A stretch of DNA of 64,000 bases from Actinobacillus sp. (GCA_020026055.1 JAHHRA010000002.1:56192-120191), one strand, 5' to 3'. Numbered from the stretch's first letter, positions 8,377-17,728 are shown. Notes: generated from the sequence alone by a model not told the origin. Program-made: numbers and translations.

Positions 8377-9144
8377 TTAATTCAATTTTTTTTCATCCAT
8401 TAATGAGTTTTGTGGGTGCCAGCCTAAATAACGTCCTTGAAAATCTTGGCTAGTTTGTTCAAAAAACTCCACTGTATCAAAAATTAAGTTTTCATCTAAA
8501 TTCACTTCTTGTTCAACTTTTACTAAATAAGCTTTCTCATTATCTCGCACTGGCACTGGCATATTGCTATGCTGTAAAGATAAGAAATCTTTATCCTGTT
8601 CAGCCACGTATTCTAGAAATTGCAGCATATCTTGTTCTTGATAAAAGTAAAATCGGTGATCAATTGTATAGGCTTTATTCAATTCTTTTCCATATTGACG
8701 CAAAGTAGATAGCATTTCTTCAGTTGCTGTCATCTTTATTTCAAGCGAAGAAGGGAGAAGAAAATCAAAATAAATATCCCAAGCTGGATCAAATTGAGCT
8801 TTCAGGTTTTCTACACCTGCGTGTTCTAAAAGTTCAATTAATGCTTGCTTTTCTTCGCTTGTACAGTAAAAGTAAACTTTTGCTTTACCTTTACTCAACC
8901 AATAACCAACATAATAAATACTATTTAGACTATTGATCAATGAAGTAATTTTTACTAATGATTTAATAAAAAGTTGAAAATTTTTTTCGGATGGCAATCC
9001 ATCCTTTTCTGCTTCAAAAGGTAAAATCATTTGCACGACTGTAGATGCATCTATTTTCTGCTCATCAATATAGCTCAAATTTACAGAAAAGAGTGCTTCA
9101 TCACCATTCACATTCGTACGGTAATGTTGCCATTGTGTTGTCAT
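8377..9144 (-). CDS. DUF695 / TIGR01619 family protein (HI0040-like)
   Basis: 255 residues, soluble, acidic, with no signal peptide or membrane segment. The sequence and its place directly after xthA (8-base gap) match the Haemophilus influenzae HI0040 family, which carries a DUF695 domain in the N-terminal half (about 1-130) and an RraB-like domain after it. No function is established that I know of. The xthA pairing is a Pasteurellaceae trait and supports the taxonomic reading of the window. Confidence 0.75.
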   Translation of the reverse strand: MTTQWQHYRTNVNGDEALFSVNLSYIDEQKIDASTVVQMILPFEAEKDGLPSEKNFQLFIKSLVKITSLINSLNSIYYVGYWLSKGKAKVYFYCTSEEKQALIELLEHAGVENLKAQFDPAWDIYFDFLLPSSLEIKMTATEEMLSTLRQYGKELNKAYTIDHRFYFYQEQDMLQFLEYVAEQDKDFLSLQHSNMPVPVRDNEKAYLVKVEQEVNLDENLIFDTVEFFEQTSQDFQGRYLGWHPQNSLMDEKKLN

Positions 9145-9152
9145 TATTCACC

Positions 9153-9956
9153 TCACTCAAAAGTCGCCCAAATAGGTGCATGGTCAGATGGTTTTTCCAT
9201 ATTGCGAATATCTAAATCAATGCCGACATCTACGCAGTGTTTCATTAATATCTCATTTACGAGTATATGATCAATCCTTAATCCTCGATTATCCAATATT
9301 CCTTTAGAACGGTAATCAAACCATGAATATTTATCATAAGCAAATGGATTAAGTTGTCTGAAGCTATCTTTCAAACCTGCATCATAAAGACGTTGGTACC
9401 ATTCTCGTTCTTCAGGTAAAAATGCACATTTCCCTGTTCGAAGCCAACGTTTGCGGTTTTCATCACCAATACCTATGTCCAAATCACTCGGACAAATATT
9501 CATATCACCCATAATTAAAATAGGGTTATTTTTATTATGTTCTTGTGTAACATAATGTAATAAATCAGTGTAAAACTTTTCTTTTAGCGGGAACTTTGTC
9601 GCATGATCGCGTGATTCACCTTGTGGGAAATAACCATTCGCCACAGTCAATACACCAAATTTAGTTTCAATATCTGCCATAATCAAACGCCGTTGTGCAT
9701 CAGGCTCGTCAGCACTGAATCCTTTACGCACTGCTAGAGGTTCTTTTTTACATAATAGTGCAACGCCGTAATGTCCTTTCTGTCCGTGATGAAAAATATA
9801 GTATCCTAGATTCCCAAATAAATAATGAGGGAAATCTTCATCAGCAACTTTAATTTCTTGTAAACCTATCACATCTGGCTGATGTTTATAAATAATTGCT
9901 TCTAATTGATGAGGTCTTGCTCTTAGCCCATTAATATTAAACGAAATAAATTTCAT
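9153..9956 (-). CDS. xthA: Exodeoxyribonuclease III
   Basis: 267 residues, the same size as E. coli ExoIII. It is a 3'-5' exonuclease and AP endonuclease of base-excision repair. Endonuclease/exonuclease/phosphatase motifs are complete: SFNINGLRAR, LQEIKV (metal-binding Glu), GDMNICPSDLDIG (Asp/Asn pair), WFDYRSKG, LRIDHILV and the terminal SDHAPIWATF (catalytic Asp-His). It is first in a two-gene unit with the DUF695 gene. The 287-base gap upstream (9957-10243) is AT-rich; I saw no gene or strong structure in it. Confidence 0.96.
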   Translation of the reverse strand: MKFISFNINGLRARPHQLEAIIYKHQPDVIGLQEIKVADEDFPHYLFGNLGYYIFHHGQKGHYGVALLCKKEPLAVRKGFSADEPDAQRRLIMADIETKFGVLTVANGYFPQGESRDHATKFPLKEKFYTDLLHYVTQEHNKNNPILIMGDMNICPSDLDIGIGDENRKRWLRTGKCAFLPEEREWYQRLYDAGLKDSFRQLNPFAYDKYSWFDYRSKGILDNRGLRIDHILVNEILMKHCVDVGIDLDIRNMEKPSDHAPIWATFE

Positions 9957-10243
9957 ATTTGTTCCTGATCATTTTTCGTTGTTTTTTTATACAAATTATT
10001 CTTTAAAAGATTTTCACTCTTTAGCAAAGATGGAGATAAAATTTCTTTTCTTCAAGTTATTACTTCATAATTTTTATCACATTATTCAATGTTTTTCTCA
10101 GCAACTAAATTAGAAAACATGATAAAACTCGACTTAAAGTAGATTAATAATGTTGTTAACAATTATCAAAAAATACTGTTTTCTACAATTTTTTATATAC
10201 AACACTAGAAGTTACGAAATCTTATCAAGATAGAAAGGAAGAT

Positions 10244-11161
10244 CTAACAGAATTTTTTTCTTTCTCTGTTATTGCTCTCGTTTATAGGCAGTGATCTTAA
10301 AAAATCTGCCAAATTGTTATATCGAAAAATAAATCCTGCTTCTAACAATTTAGCGGGATAGCCTTTTTGGCTATCTAAAAACAAATCCGCACGTTCGCCA
10401 AAGATAAAACGCAACATAAATTCGGGGACAGAAAAAAATGCTGTTCGATGCAGATATTGTGAAAGTTGTTGCGTAAAAGTTTTATTCGTTATCAATTCAG
10501 GAGTTACAAAATTAAATGCACCTTCACATTCTGAATGCGATAATAAAAACAAAATACCTCTTACTGTATCAATTAAGCTAATCCACGCCCAATATTGATC
10601 ACCATTACCTAATTTCCCACCTAAATTACATTTAAATATTTTATATATCCGTTGAAATGCCCCGCCGTGTAATGCAAAAACCATTCCTATGCGTAAAATA
10701 CAAACACGTGTATTAGCTTGCAAAGCAGTTGCTTCCCATTGTTGGCAAAGTTTCGCTGTAAAATTTTTTCCCGCATCTACTTGTTCTGTGAGTAACGTAT
10801 TGCTATTACCATAGAATCCCATTGCAGAGCCAGAAATAAATACTCGTGGAGGTTGATTACTTCTATTAATCAATTCAACCAATTTTTCAGTTGTCTTAAC
10901 GCGACTCTGAGTTAATTTTATCTTTTGCTTATTTTGCCAAGCTTGATTAAAAATCGGCTCACCTGCTAAATTAATGACAGCGTCAACATGATTAAAGTCT
11001 GAAAAAAAATCTAAAGTTTCAACCCATTTTACTTCTGAGGAATATTTAATGGCTTTTTCAGCGTTTCTAGTAAGTACATAAAGTTTATGTCCCTCAGCTA
11101 ACAGTGCTTTCAACAATGCACTTCCGACAAAACCTGTCGCACCTGTTATCAATATTTTCAT
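10244..11161 (-). CDS. TIGR01777 family NAD(P)-binding epimerase-like protein (YfcH/HI1208)
   Basis: 305 residues from the ATG ending at 11161; upstream in-frame codons overlap argR and lack the family start. It begins with the nucleotide-binding MKILITGATGFVGSAL, then has VINLAGEPI, FISGSAMGFYG and a C-terminal DUF1731-type region with a terminal F-x-Y-x-x-L-x-x-x-L pattern. This is the extended SDR family called TIGR01777 (YfcH in E. coli, HI1208 in Haemophilus); its substrate is unknown. It follows argR after a 26-base gap, the same neighbour as in Haemophilus. Confidence 0.88.
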   Translation of the reverse strand: MKILITGATGFVGSALLKALLAEGHKLYVLTRNAEKAIKYSSEVKWVETLDFFSDFNHVDAVINLAGEPIFNQAWQNKQKIKLTQSRVKTTEKLVELINRSNQPPRVFISGSAMGFYGNSNTLLTEQVDAGKNFTAKLCQQWEATALQANTRVCILRIGMVFALHGGAFQRIYKIFKCNLGGKLGNGDQYWAWISLIDTVRGILFLLSHSECEGAFNFVTPELITNKTFTQQLSQYLHRTAFFSVPEFMLRFIFGERADLFLDSQKGYPAKLLEAGFIFRYNNLADFLRSLPINESNNRERKKFC

Positions 11162-11187
11162 TTTGCATTCTTCATTGTTTGAAGAGA

Positions 11188-11652
11188 TCACAATGCTGCA
11201 TCAAATAATGCTTCGATATCTGTCATCAATTTCGCAATTTTACAATTTAAAGTTGGCGTAATAAAAATAGTATCGTCTCCAGCTATCGTTCCTAAAATAC
11301 CTTCACTTTTTCCGAGATTATCCAATAATCTTGCAATTAATTGAGCTGCACCAGGACTCGTTTTAACAACAATAGTTGCATTATTATGATCAATATCCAA
11401 GACAAGATTCTTAATCGGGCTCGTTGTAGATGGGATGCTGAACTCGTTCGGTAGACAATATACAGTTTCGCCTTTTGCATTACGTATACGTACTGCCCCA
11501 AAGCGGTTTAACATTCGTGAAACTTTTGATTGATTAATTTGTTGAAAACCTTGTTCGTGTAAAGCGTTGACAATCTCTGATTGCGACGAACAACGCTCTT
11601 CGGCTAACAATGTTTTAAAAGCGAGGGATAAGCTATTTGGATTTTTACTCAT
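11188..11652 (-). CDS. argR: Arginine repressor ArgR
   Basis: 154 residues. The N-terminal winged helix (about 5-70) contains SQSEIVNALHEQG and the recognition segment NQSKVSRMLNRFGAVR. The C-terminal oligomerisation and arginine-binding domain contains GTIAGDDTIFI, with the two Asp that bind L-arginine. It is a hexameric repressor of arginine genes and can assist site-specific recombination. It is divergent from rnfH. I looked for ARG boxes in the 170-base divergent region and found none that convinced me. Confidence 0.95.
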   Translation of the reverse strand: MSKNPNSLSLAFKTLLAEERCSSQSEIVNALHEQGFQQINQSKVSRMLNRFGAVRIRNAKGETVYCLPNEFSIPSTTSPIKNLVLDIDHNNATIVVKTSPGAAQLIARLLDNLGKSEGILGTIAGDDTIFITPTLNCKIAKLMTDIEALFDAAL

Positions 11653-11822
11653 TTTTTCTTCTCCTCAAATCTATCGTTAGATTTTTGCATAAAAAAGCTA
11701 AATTACTAAATATTTTTTCAAAAAATAAAAATTTCTAATTTTAAAAAATAACTTCAGGTATAATGCCAAGCTTAATCTTAGAAAATTCGATGATTATTTT
11801 CAGGTTATTCAAGGAGAAACTT

Positions 11823-12134
11823 GTGTCTGATATTCATATCACAATTGTTTATGCTCTGGCTGAACGTTATTTTTTAAAGAATTACACGGTTTCTGAGAAA
11901 ACTACGGTTGAGGAAGCAATTTTACACTCGAAAATTCTACAAAAATTTCCAGAAATCAATTTGCAAAACAACAAAATAGGCATTTTTAGTCGTCCTGTAA
12001 CACTTAGTGAATCTTTGCAAAATGGCGATCGTATTGAAATTTATCGTCCATTATTAGCTGACCCTCGTGAAGTTCGACGTCTCCGAGCCAAAGAACAGCA
12101 AAGCAAAGAACAAAAAATGTTTAAAACTACATAA
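11823..12134 (+). CDS. rnfH: RnfH family protein (UPF0125)
   Basis: 103 residues. I chose the GTG at 11823 because AAGGAG sits at 11811-11816 and the protein then starts SDIHITIVYAL as family members do; an ATG-initiated extension would add 20 unlike residues. Ubiquitin-like fold family with the pattern GIFSRPVTL and NGDRIEIYRPL, followed by the basic DPREVRRLRA tail. Function unclear; named for neighbours of the Rnf complex in other genomes. A second unit (rpoH) begins 90 bases on. Confidence 0.9.
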   Translation: MSDIHITIVYALAERYFLKNYTVSEKTTVEEAILHSKILQKFPEINLQNNKIGIFSRPVTLSESLQNGDRIEIYRPLLADPREVRRLRAKEQQSKEQKMFKTT

Positions 12135-12223
12135 TCTAGAAAAATGTAAACTAGAAAAAAATACTGTGTTTGATAAACTCTTAAGATAAGTCTTGCTAAA
12201 AAATAAACGTAAGGAAGGTGTAA

Positions 12224-13090
12224 GTGAAAGAGGATACTCCAAAACAATCTCAGAATCGCAGCTTAACCCTTGTTCCCAATGGTAGTATTGAGAGCTACAT
12301 TCATCTTGCCTATGAACAACCGATGCTCACACCTGAAGAAGAAAAAGCATTCGCAGAACAAGTTTTTTATGAGGGGGATGTCGAAGCAGCACGTAAACTA
12401 GTGCTTTCACACTTGCGTTTTGTTATTCATGTCGCACGTGGTTACTCAGGTTATGGTCTACCACTTGCTGATTTAATTCAAGAAGGAACTGTTGGATTAA
12501 TGAAAGCGATTAAACGTTTTAATCCTGATATGGGCGTGCGTCTCGTTTCTTTTGCTGTACATTGGATTAAAGCAGAAATTCATGAATATGTATTAAAAAA
12601 CTGGCGAATTGTTAAAGTTGCGACTACAAAATCTCAACGAAAACTTTTCTTCAATCTACGTAAAAATAAAAAACGTCTCGGTTGGTTTAATGATCAAGAA
12701 GTGCAAATAGTTGCGAAAGAACTTGGCGTATCCTCTAAAGATGTAATTGAAATGGAAAGTAGAATGAGTGGTAGTGATTTAGGGTACGATTTACCAACGG
12801 AAGATAAAGAAGAAAATAGTTTTTCGCCTATGCTTTATTTAGAAGATAAACGTTCTAATTTTGTTGCTGAACTTGAAAATGAAAATTACGAAACTCAAGC
12901 AACTGAGCAAATATCAACGGCTTTGGATGCCCTTGATGAACGCAGTCAAGACATTATTCGTTCTCGATGGTTAGATGATGATAAAGCGACCCTGCAAGAC
13001 TTAGCAGATAAATATCATATTTCTGCCGAGCGAGTAAGGCAGCTTGAAAACAATGCTTTGAAAAAATTAAAGAATGCGGTTTCCATTTAA
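12224..13090 (+). CDS. rpoH: RNA polymerase heat-shock sigma factor RpoH (sigma-32)
   Basis: 288 residues, GTG start preceded by AAGGAAGG. Sigma-70 regions are all present: region 2 with HLRFVIHVARGYSGYGLPLADLIQEG and the -10 reading WIKAEIHEYV, then the RpoH-specific box QRKLFFNLRK between regions 2 and 3, and region 4 with LQDLADKYHISAERVRQLE. It directs transcription of chaperone and protease genes on heat stress. Translational control by mRNA structure is known in E. coli; I did not identify the thermometer here. The next gene begins 18 bases on. Confidence 0.96.
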   Translation: MKEDTPKQSQNRSLTLVPNGSIESYIHLAYEQPMLTPEEEKAFAEQVFYEGDVEAARKLVLSHLRFVIHVARGYSGYGLPLADLIQEGTVGLMKAIKRFNPDMGVRLVSFAVHWIKAEIHEYVLKNWRIVKVATTKSQRKLFFNLRKNKKRLGWFNDQEVQIVAKELGVSSKDVIEMESRMSGSDLGYDLPTEDKEENSFSPMLYLEDKRSNFVAELENENYETQATEQISTALDALDERSQDIIRSRWLDDDKATLQDLADKYHISAERVRQLENNALKKLKNAVSI

Positions 13091-13107
13091 TTTCTGACGA
13101 TAACTCT

Positions 13108-13962
13108 ATGCAACAAAAATTTTTTTGGCAATTTAGCCAACTCTTTTTTATTCGTTTTCAACAAAACAACCTCCCTCAAGCAGCAGGTTATTTGACTTAT
13201 AACACAATGCTTGCGTTCGTTCCTCTTTTAATGGTTGTTTTTTCTATTTTTGCACATTTCCCCATTTTCGCTCAACTTAGTCAATATCTACAAAATTTTA
13301 TTTACACCAACTTTGCTCCCTCGACAGGTGATATCGTTGGATATTATTTACAGCAATTTGTTGCTAATGCTCACCAAATGAGTAGTATTGGTATCGTCAG
13401 TTTAATCATCGTTGCGTTACTCCTTCTAAACTCTATTGATATCACTCTAAATAAAATTTGGCGTAACACACAAAAACGCACTTGGCTATATTCTCTTATC
13501 ACTTATTGCCTCATTCTAACTATTGGCTCGTTCTTAATGGCAATTATCATCGCTGTCACCAGCTACCTTACACTATTCGCCTCAAAGCTTCTTCCTTCAG
13601 AAAGCCATTTACCTTTTAACATTAGCTTTTTAAAAATTATCCCTTTTTTTATCACTTGGCTTATTTTTACTTTCATCTATCTCGTCGTCCCCAACACTAA
13701 AACTTACTGGCGTGATTCGGGAATAGGTGCGTTGATTGCTGCAGTATTTTTTACGCTCGGGAAAAGTTGTTTTAACTGGTACATCACAACTTTCCCATCT
13801 TATCATCTCATTTATGGTGCTATTGCTACGCTTCCTATTTTACTTTTATGGCTCCAATTAAGTTGGTTAGCCATCTTACTTGGAGCTCAACTTGCTGCCG
13901 TACTACAAGAACTACGTCACATAAAAGAGAAAAACCTTTCTTTCGAACTGATTAAGGAATAA
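13108..13962 (+). CDS. yihY: YihY/BrkB family inner membrane protein
   Basis: 284 residues with about six hydrophobic segments. Family marks include AGYLTYNTMLAFVPLL near the N-terminus, LLLNSIDITLNKIWR, FIYLVVPNT and LLWLQLSWLAILLGAQLAAV. It belongs to the UPF0761/YihY group, once mislabelled RNase BN; its function is unknown. It lies 2 bases before dtd, so the yihY-dtd pair is translationally linked, as in E. coli. Confidence 0.9.
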   Translation: MQQKFFWQFSQLFFIRFQQNNLPQAAGYLTYNTMLAFVPLLMVVFSIFAHFPIFAQLSQYLQNFIYTNFAPSTGDIVGYYLQQFVANAHQMSSIGIVSLIIVALLLLNSIDITLNKIWRNTQKRTWLYSLITYCLILTIGSFLMAIIIAVTSYLTLFASKLLPSESHLPFNISFLKIIPFFITWLIFTFIYLVVPNTKTYWRDSGIGALIAAVFFTLGKSCFNWYITTFPSYHLIYGAIATLPILLLWLQLSWLAILLGAQLAAVLQELRHIKEKNLSFELIKE

Positions 13963-13964
13963 TT

Positions 13965-14399
13965 ATGATTGCTTTTATTCAACGCGTAAAATCTGCCTCT
14001 GTTGAAGTGGAAGAGCAAATTATTGGCAACATTTCCCAAGGGATCCTCGTCTTACTCGGCATTGAAAAAGAAGACAATGAAGATACTGCTCACAAATTGC
14101 TCGAAAAGATCCTGAATTACCGTATTTTTGCAGACGAAAATGGCAAAATGAATTTGAGCTTAAAGAATATCCGAGGTGAATTACTAGTCATCTCGCAATT
14201 TACTCTCACTGCAAATACTCAAAAAGGTTTACGTCCAAGCTTTTCTGACGGTGCCGATCCTGTAAAAGCTAAAATGTTATATGATTATTTTGTTTCACAA
14301 GCACAGCCACAAATAACAACTCAAACGGGCAAATTTGCTGCGGATATGCAAGTCAGTCTCATCAATGATGGTCCTGTCAGCTTTTGGTTACAAGTTTAA
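13965..14399 (+). CDS. dtd: D-aminoacyl-tRNA deacylase
   Basis: 144 residues, full length. It hydrolyses D-aminoacyl-tRNAs and mischarged Gly-tRNA, a proofreading step in translation. It shows the active-site pair LVISQFTLTA and NDGPVSFWL at the C-terminus. The usual text of the second motif is N-x-G-P-V-T; here Ser replaces Thr, a mild change that is likely tolerated. It is followed by a palindromic repeat before aroA. Confidence 0.95.
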   Translation: MIAFIQRVKSASVEVEEQIIGNISQGILVLLGIEKEDNEDTAHKLLEKILNYRIFADENGKMNLSLKNIRGELLVISQFTLTANTQKGLRPSFSDGADPVKAKMLYDYFVSQAQPQITTQTGKFAADMQVSLINDGPVSFWLQV

Positions 14400-14414
14400 T
14401 TTATAACTGCTTAA

Positions 14415-14456
14415 ACACGCCGCCAATTTGAGAAAAATTTTCTGAATTTTAACGCG
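14415..14456. repeat. Dispersed palindromic repeat, copy 3
   Basis: A dyad from ACGCC at the left to ACGCGT at the right, with AGAAAAATTTTCT in the centre, in the dtd-aroA gap. Confidence 0.65.
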
Positions 14457-14536
14457 TAAGCTAGCCTGATAGAAAATGCTGATCTTTTAACTATGTTCAA
14501 TAGCATAATCCCTTACTAATCACTTGAGATAACACT

Positions 14537-15847
14537 ATGCATTCAACTTCAATTCATCTCTCACAACTCCACACTGCTCAAGGTGCAATTCATCTGCCTG
14601 GTTCAAAAAGTATTTCTAACCGAGCATTATTACTTGCGGCACTTGGTTCAGGACAAGTACGATTGCGAAATTTGTTAGACAGCGATGACACACGTTATAT
14701 GCGTCAAGCACTAGCAATGCTAGGTGTTGAAATGACTTGGTCATCAGATTACAGCGAAGTCGTCATAACAGGCTGTAATGGCAAATTTCAAGCGAGCAAA
14801 AAATCCACTCTTTTTCTTGGTAATGCTGGTACAGCGATGCGTTTTTTAACAGCAGCATTGTGTGCAGCAGGCAACGGCAAAGTTGAATTGACAGGCGATG
14901 CGCGAATGCAAGCACGTCCAATTAGACATTTAGTAGATGCATTACGACAAGCAGGGGCGAAGATTGATTATCATGGTGAAGATGGTTTTCCACCACTTGT
15001 CATTAATGGAACAGGATTACGAGCAGGCAAATGGCAAGTCGATGGCTCAATTTCGTCGCAATTTTTAAGTGCTTTACTGATGGTCGCACCATTGACAGGT
15101 GAAAGTGTAGAAATTGAGATCCTTGGTAAGCTGGTTTCTAAACCATATATTGCGATGACAGTACAAATGATGGCAAATTTTGGTGTGCAAGTGGAATGGC
15201 ATGAGCAAAATTTATGGATTGCTGGTGGGCAATATTATCAAAATCCTGCGTTATATTTTATCGAAGGAGATGCATCTAGTGCCTCGTATTTCCTTGCCTT
15301 AGGTGCATTAGCTGGTAAAGTGCGCGTGTACGGCGTTGGGCAAGATAGCCTGCAAGGTGATGTCCAATTTGCACAAGTGTTAGCACAAATGGGGGCAAAA
15401 ATCCGCTATGGCGAAGTCGATGGTGAGCAGTTTATTGAAGCCGAAAAACAACAGTTACGTGGGATCGATTTGGATTTTAATGCGATCCCTGATGCTGCAA
15501 TGACGATCGCTACTGTCGCACTTTTCGCAGAAGGCGAAAGCTGGATCCGCAATGTTGGCAATTGGCGAGTCAAAGAAACCGATCGCTTAGCAGCAATGAC
15601 GACAGAGCTACGAAAACTAGGTGCGAAAGTCGAAGAAGGAGTAGATTATTTACGTATTGCCCCACTCACATCGAATCAATTCAGGGCAGCGTCAATTGCC
15701 ACTTATAACGACCATCGCATTGCGATGTGTTTTGCGTTAGCAAGTTTGGCAGGCGAAGGAATTTGCATTCAAAATCCGAGTTGTGTCAACAAAACTTTCC
15801 CGACTTTTTTCGAAGAGTGGCAACGTTTAACTACGCCCGAGCACTAA
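14537..15847 (+). CDS. aroA: 3-phosphoshikimate 1-carboxyvinyltransferase (EPSP synthase)
   Basis: 436 residues. It joins shikimate-3-phosphate and phosphoenolpyruvate in the chorismate pathway. Two-domain EPSP synthase with GSKSISNRALLLAALGSG near the N-terminus, GNAGTAMRFLTAALCAAG (PEP loop), DGSISSQFLSALLM, DAAMTIATVALFAEG and the C-terminal NDHRIAMCFALASL. Convergent with tilS: the two coding ends overlap by 17 bases (15831-15847), so no terminator sits between them. Confidence 0.97.
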   Translation: MHSTSIHLSQLHTAQGAIHLPGSKSISNRALLLAALGSGQVRLRNLLDSDDTRYMRQALAMLGVEMTWSSDYSEVVITGCNGKFQASKKSTLFLGNAGTAMRFLTAALCAAGNGKVELTGDARMQARPIRHLVDALRQAGAKIDYHGEDGFPPLVINGTGLRAGKWQVDGSISSQFLSALLMVAPLTGESVEIEILGKLVSKPYIAMTVQMMANFGVQVEWHEQNLWIAGGQYYQNPALYFIEGDASSASYFLALGALAGKVRVYGVGQDSLQGDVQFAQVLAQMGAKIRYGEVDGEQFIEAEKQQLRGIDLDFNAIPDAAMTIATVALFAEGESWIRNVGNWRVKETDRLAAMTTELRKLGAKVEEGVDYLRIAPLTSNQFRAASIATYNDHRIAMCFALASLAGEGICIQNPSCVNKTFPTFFEEWQRLTTPEH

Positions 15848-17222
15848 AATACCCCACAGCACAGTAAAACACATTATCCAGAAAAATCAGTGGAATTCGT
15901 GAGCGTAACCATTGTGGAACACCTGCTTGTTGCCAGCATTTTTTAAGGCTTTCATGACGACCACTAGCAAGGTGAATTTTACCTTGGTGATAAAATTTGA
16001 TACAGATCGAAGTTGCCGTAGTTTTTACGATCTCACTTTGTTGACACTTACCATCATTTTGGTGCCAAATGACAAGTAAACTCTTTTCTTTTTTGAAAAG
16101 CTCTACTCTACCTAGCTGATCGGGCAAAATCACACTTTCACCAATGGCTAATGGCAACACAATGTCTGTCAAATCTTGAAATTCAGCTGTTAAAAATAAG
16201 CGTTGTTGAAAGCGACGCACAACACTATCGCCAAGTTTGAGGCTGGGGTTGCGATCCGCACCCGCAGCAATGATTTCATTTTGAATTTTGCTAAGTTGAA
16301 CTTGGCTTGGCATCGGTTGTTTGAGATGTTGTAGCCACATTCGTAATAAAACACGTTGTTGTGCTGGGGAAATATCGTTGAAATTGGCAACGTCAAAGCT
16401 GAGATCCTTTGAGGAAAAATTTTCCAAAAATCGAGGCGTGATAAGTTCTTCAATCAAAGCTTGTTGCTCAGCACAAAGGCTTGCAGTACGGGCGACAGCT
16501 CGGTCAAAACTTTGCCAACGTTGTTGCAAAATAGGTAATACTTCGTGACGTAGAAAGTTGCGTTCGTAATGACTATCATTGTTGCTTTCATCTTCTACCC
16601 AGCTTAAGCCTTGAGCTTTAGCATAGCTTTCAATTTGGCAACGGCTTACGTCAAGTAGTGGGCGGTAAATTGGTATACCGTTAAGCTGGCTAAATTCTGC
16701 CATTGAGCTTAAACCTTGTACTCCACTACCACGTTTTAATGCGAGAAAAAAAGTTTCAACTTGATCGTTGCGATGATGAGCAGTCAGTAAAATTTCATTC
16801 GCTAACATTTGCTTAGCAATCGCTTGATAACGAAGTTGGCGAGCTTGGTGTTCGAGACTAGCCTGACGATGATCGAGCTTAATATTACAAGTTAAAAATG
16901 GCACATCAAGGCGTTGGCAATAACTTTGGCAAAAATGTTGCCAATTGTCAGCATTAGGACTTAAACCATGATGAATATGGATTGCTCGAAGTGGAAAAAG
17001 AGGTGGTTTTTCTCTATTTTGTTTTTTATTTCCGCTGACAGAACAGAAGTAGGGTAAACTTTCAAACTTTTCGTTATCTCGCAAACTAGCTAGGAGATGC
17101 AATAGTACTATTGAATCTATTCCACCACTTAACCCAATCAGCAACGGACGCCCTGTTGGAAAGTAATGAATTAACTTTTTAGCTAATCCTTCAGCCAAAT
17201 TTTGAGCCAGGAGAGTCAGCAT
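15831..17222 (-). CDS. tilS: tRNA(Ile)-lysidine synthetase TilS
   Basis: 463 residues. It makes lysidine at the wobble C of tRNA-Ile(CAU) and is essential. The N-terminal PP-loop reads LLIGLSGGIDSIVLLHLL, followed by RAIHIHHGLSPNADNW and TAHHRNDQVETFFLALKRG; the C-terminal tRNA-recognition region is present. Two oddities: about 25 extra residues between LLASLR and the IHIHHGLS strand, and the peptide ITPRFLENFSSK near residue 270, which is encoded by a copy of the palindromic repeat. Both fall in surface-loop positions, so activity is probably kept. Confidence 0.94.
   Translation of the reverse strand: MLTLLAQNLAEGLAKKLIHYFPTGRPLLIGLSGGIDSIVLLHLLASLRDNEKFESLPYFCSVSGNKKQNREKPPLFPLRAIHIHHGLSPNADNWQHFCQSYCQRLDVPFLTCNIKLDHRQASLEHQARQLRYQAIAKQMLANEILLTAHHRNDQVETFFLALKRGSGVQGLSSMAEFSQLNGIPIYRPLLDVSRCQIESYAKAQGLSWVEDESNNDSHYERNFLRHEVLPILQQRWQSFDRAVARTASLCAEQQALIEELITPRFLENFSSKDLSFDVANFNDISPAQQRVLLRMWLQHLKQPMPSQVQLSKIQNEIIAAGADRNPSLKLGDSVVRRFQQRLFLTAEFQDLTDIVLPLAIGESVILPDQLGRVELFKKEKSLLVIWHQNDGKCQQSEIVKTTATSICIKFYHQGKIHLASGRHESLKKCWQQAGVPQWLRSRIPLIFLDNVFYCAVGYFSARA
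16409..16440. repeat. Dispersed palindromic repeat, copy 4, inside tilS
   Basis: The core GAGGAAAAATTTTCC is followed by a right half ending GGCGTG that matches the repeat's consensus half-site; the left half has diverged. It lies in frame within tilS and encodes I-T-P-R-F-L-E-N-F-S-S-K. Confidence 0.55.
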
Positions 17223-17253
17223 TTGAAGAAAATCTCTTTAGTAAATACGAAGA

Positions 17254-17281
17254 AAAAAGGCTTTCCTAAGAAAGCCTTTTT
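17254..17281 (-). terminator. Terminator between rpsO and tilS
   Basis: A 12-bp perfect stem (AAAAAGGCTTTC / GAAAGCCTTTTT) with a 4-base loop, flanked by A on one side and T on the other, so it could work on both strands. It lies 12 bases past the rpsO stop. Nearly the same hairpin sits at 45255-45280. Confidence 0.85.
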
Positions 17282-17293
17282 CATTTATGCAAA

Positions 17294-17563
17294 TTAGCGA
17301 CGTAAACCTAAACGTTTGATTGTTTCAGAATAAAGTGCAAGGTTAGTGCGTTTTAAGTAGTCCAAAAGTTTACGACGACGAGAAACCATACGTAATAAAC
17401 CACGGCGACCGTGATGATCTTTTTTATGCACAGCAAAGTGTTGTTGTAAATGATTAATTTGTGCAGTTAAAAGTGCAATTTGTACTTCAGATGAACCAGT
17501 GTCTTTGGCATCACGACCAAATTCAGCAATGATTTGTGCTTTTTTTTCTGTGCTTAGAGACAT
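17294..17563 (-). CDS. rpsO: 30S ribosomal protein S15
   Basis: 89 residues, the normal size. Primary 16S rRNA-binding protein of the platform. Conserved blocks DTGSSEVQIALLT, HKKDHHGRRGLLRMVSRRR and YLKRTNL are present. A leader of more than 100 bases lies upstream; in E. coli S15 represses its own translation through a leader pseudoknot, and the pairable AACGC/GCGTT at about 17600-17627 may belong to such a fold (inference). Confidence 0.97.
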   Translation of the reverse strand: MSLSTEKKAQIIAEFGRDAKDTGSSEVQIALLTAQINHLQQHFAVHKKDHHGRRGLLRMVSRRRKLLDYLKRTNLALYSETIKRLGLRR

Positions 17564-17728
17564 AAATTTTTCCTTATGAAAGTAAATGTTGACGATACAT
17601 CAAACGCCGATCCCTAACTCAGCGTTGACAATGGCTAAGAAGTTTAACATGAACTAACAGAAATGCAATGAAATTTTAGCTGAGTCTTTATCTTGTATGA
17701 TATTGTTTGATTAATACTATCAATATTG

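Noticed and set aside
11653..11822. ARG boxes controlling argR
   Set aside because: No sequence close to the ATTCA-containing consensus palindrome was found in the divergent region.
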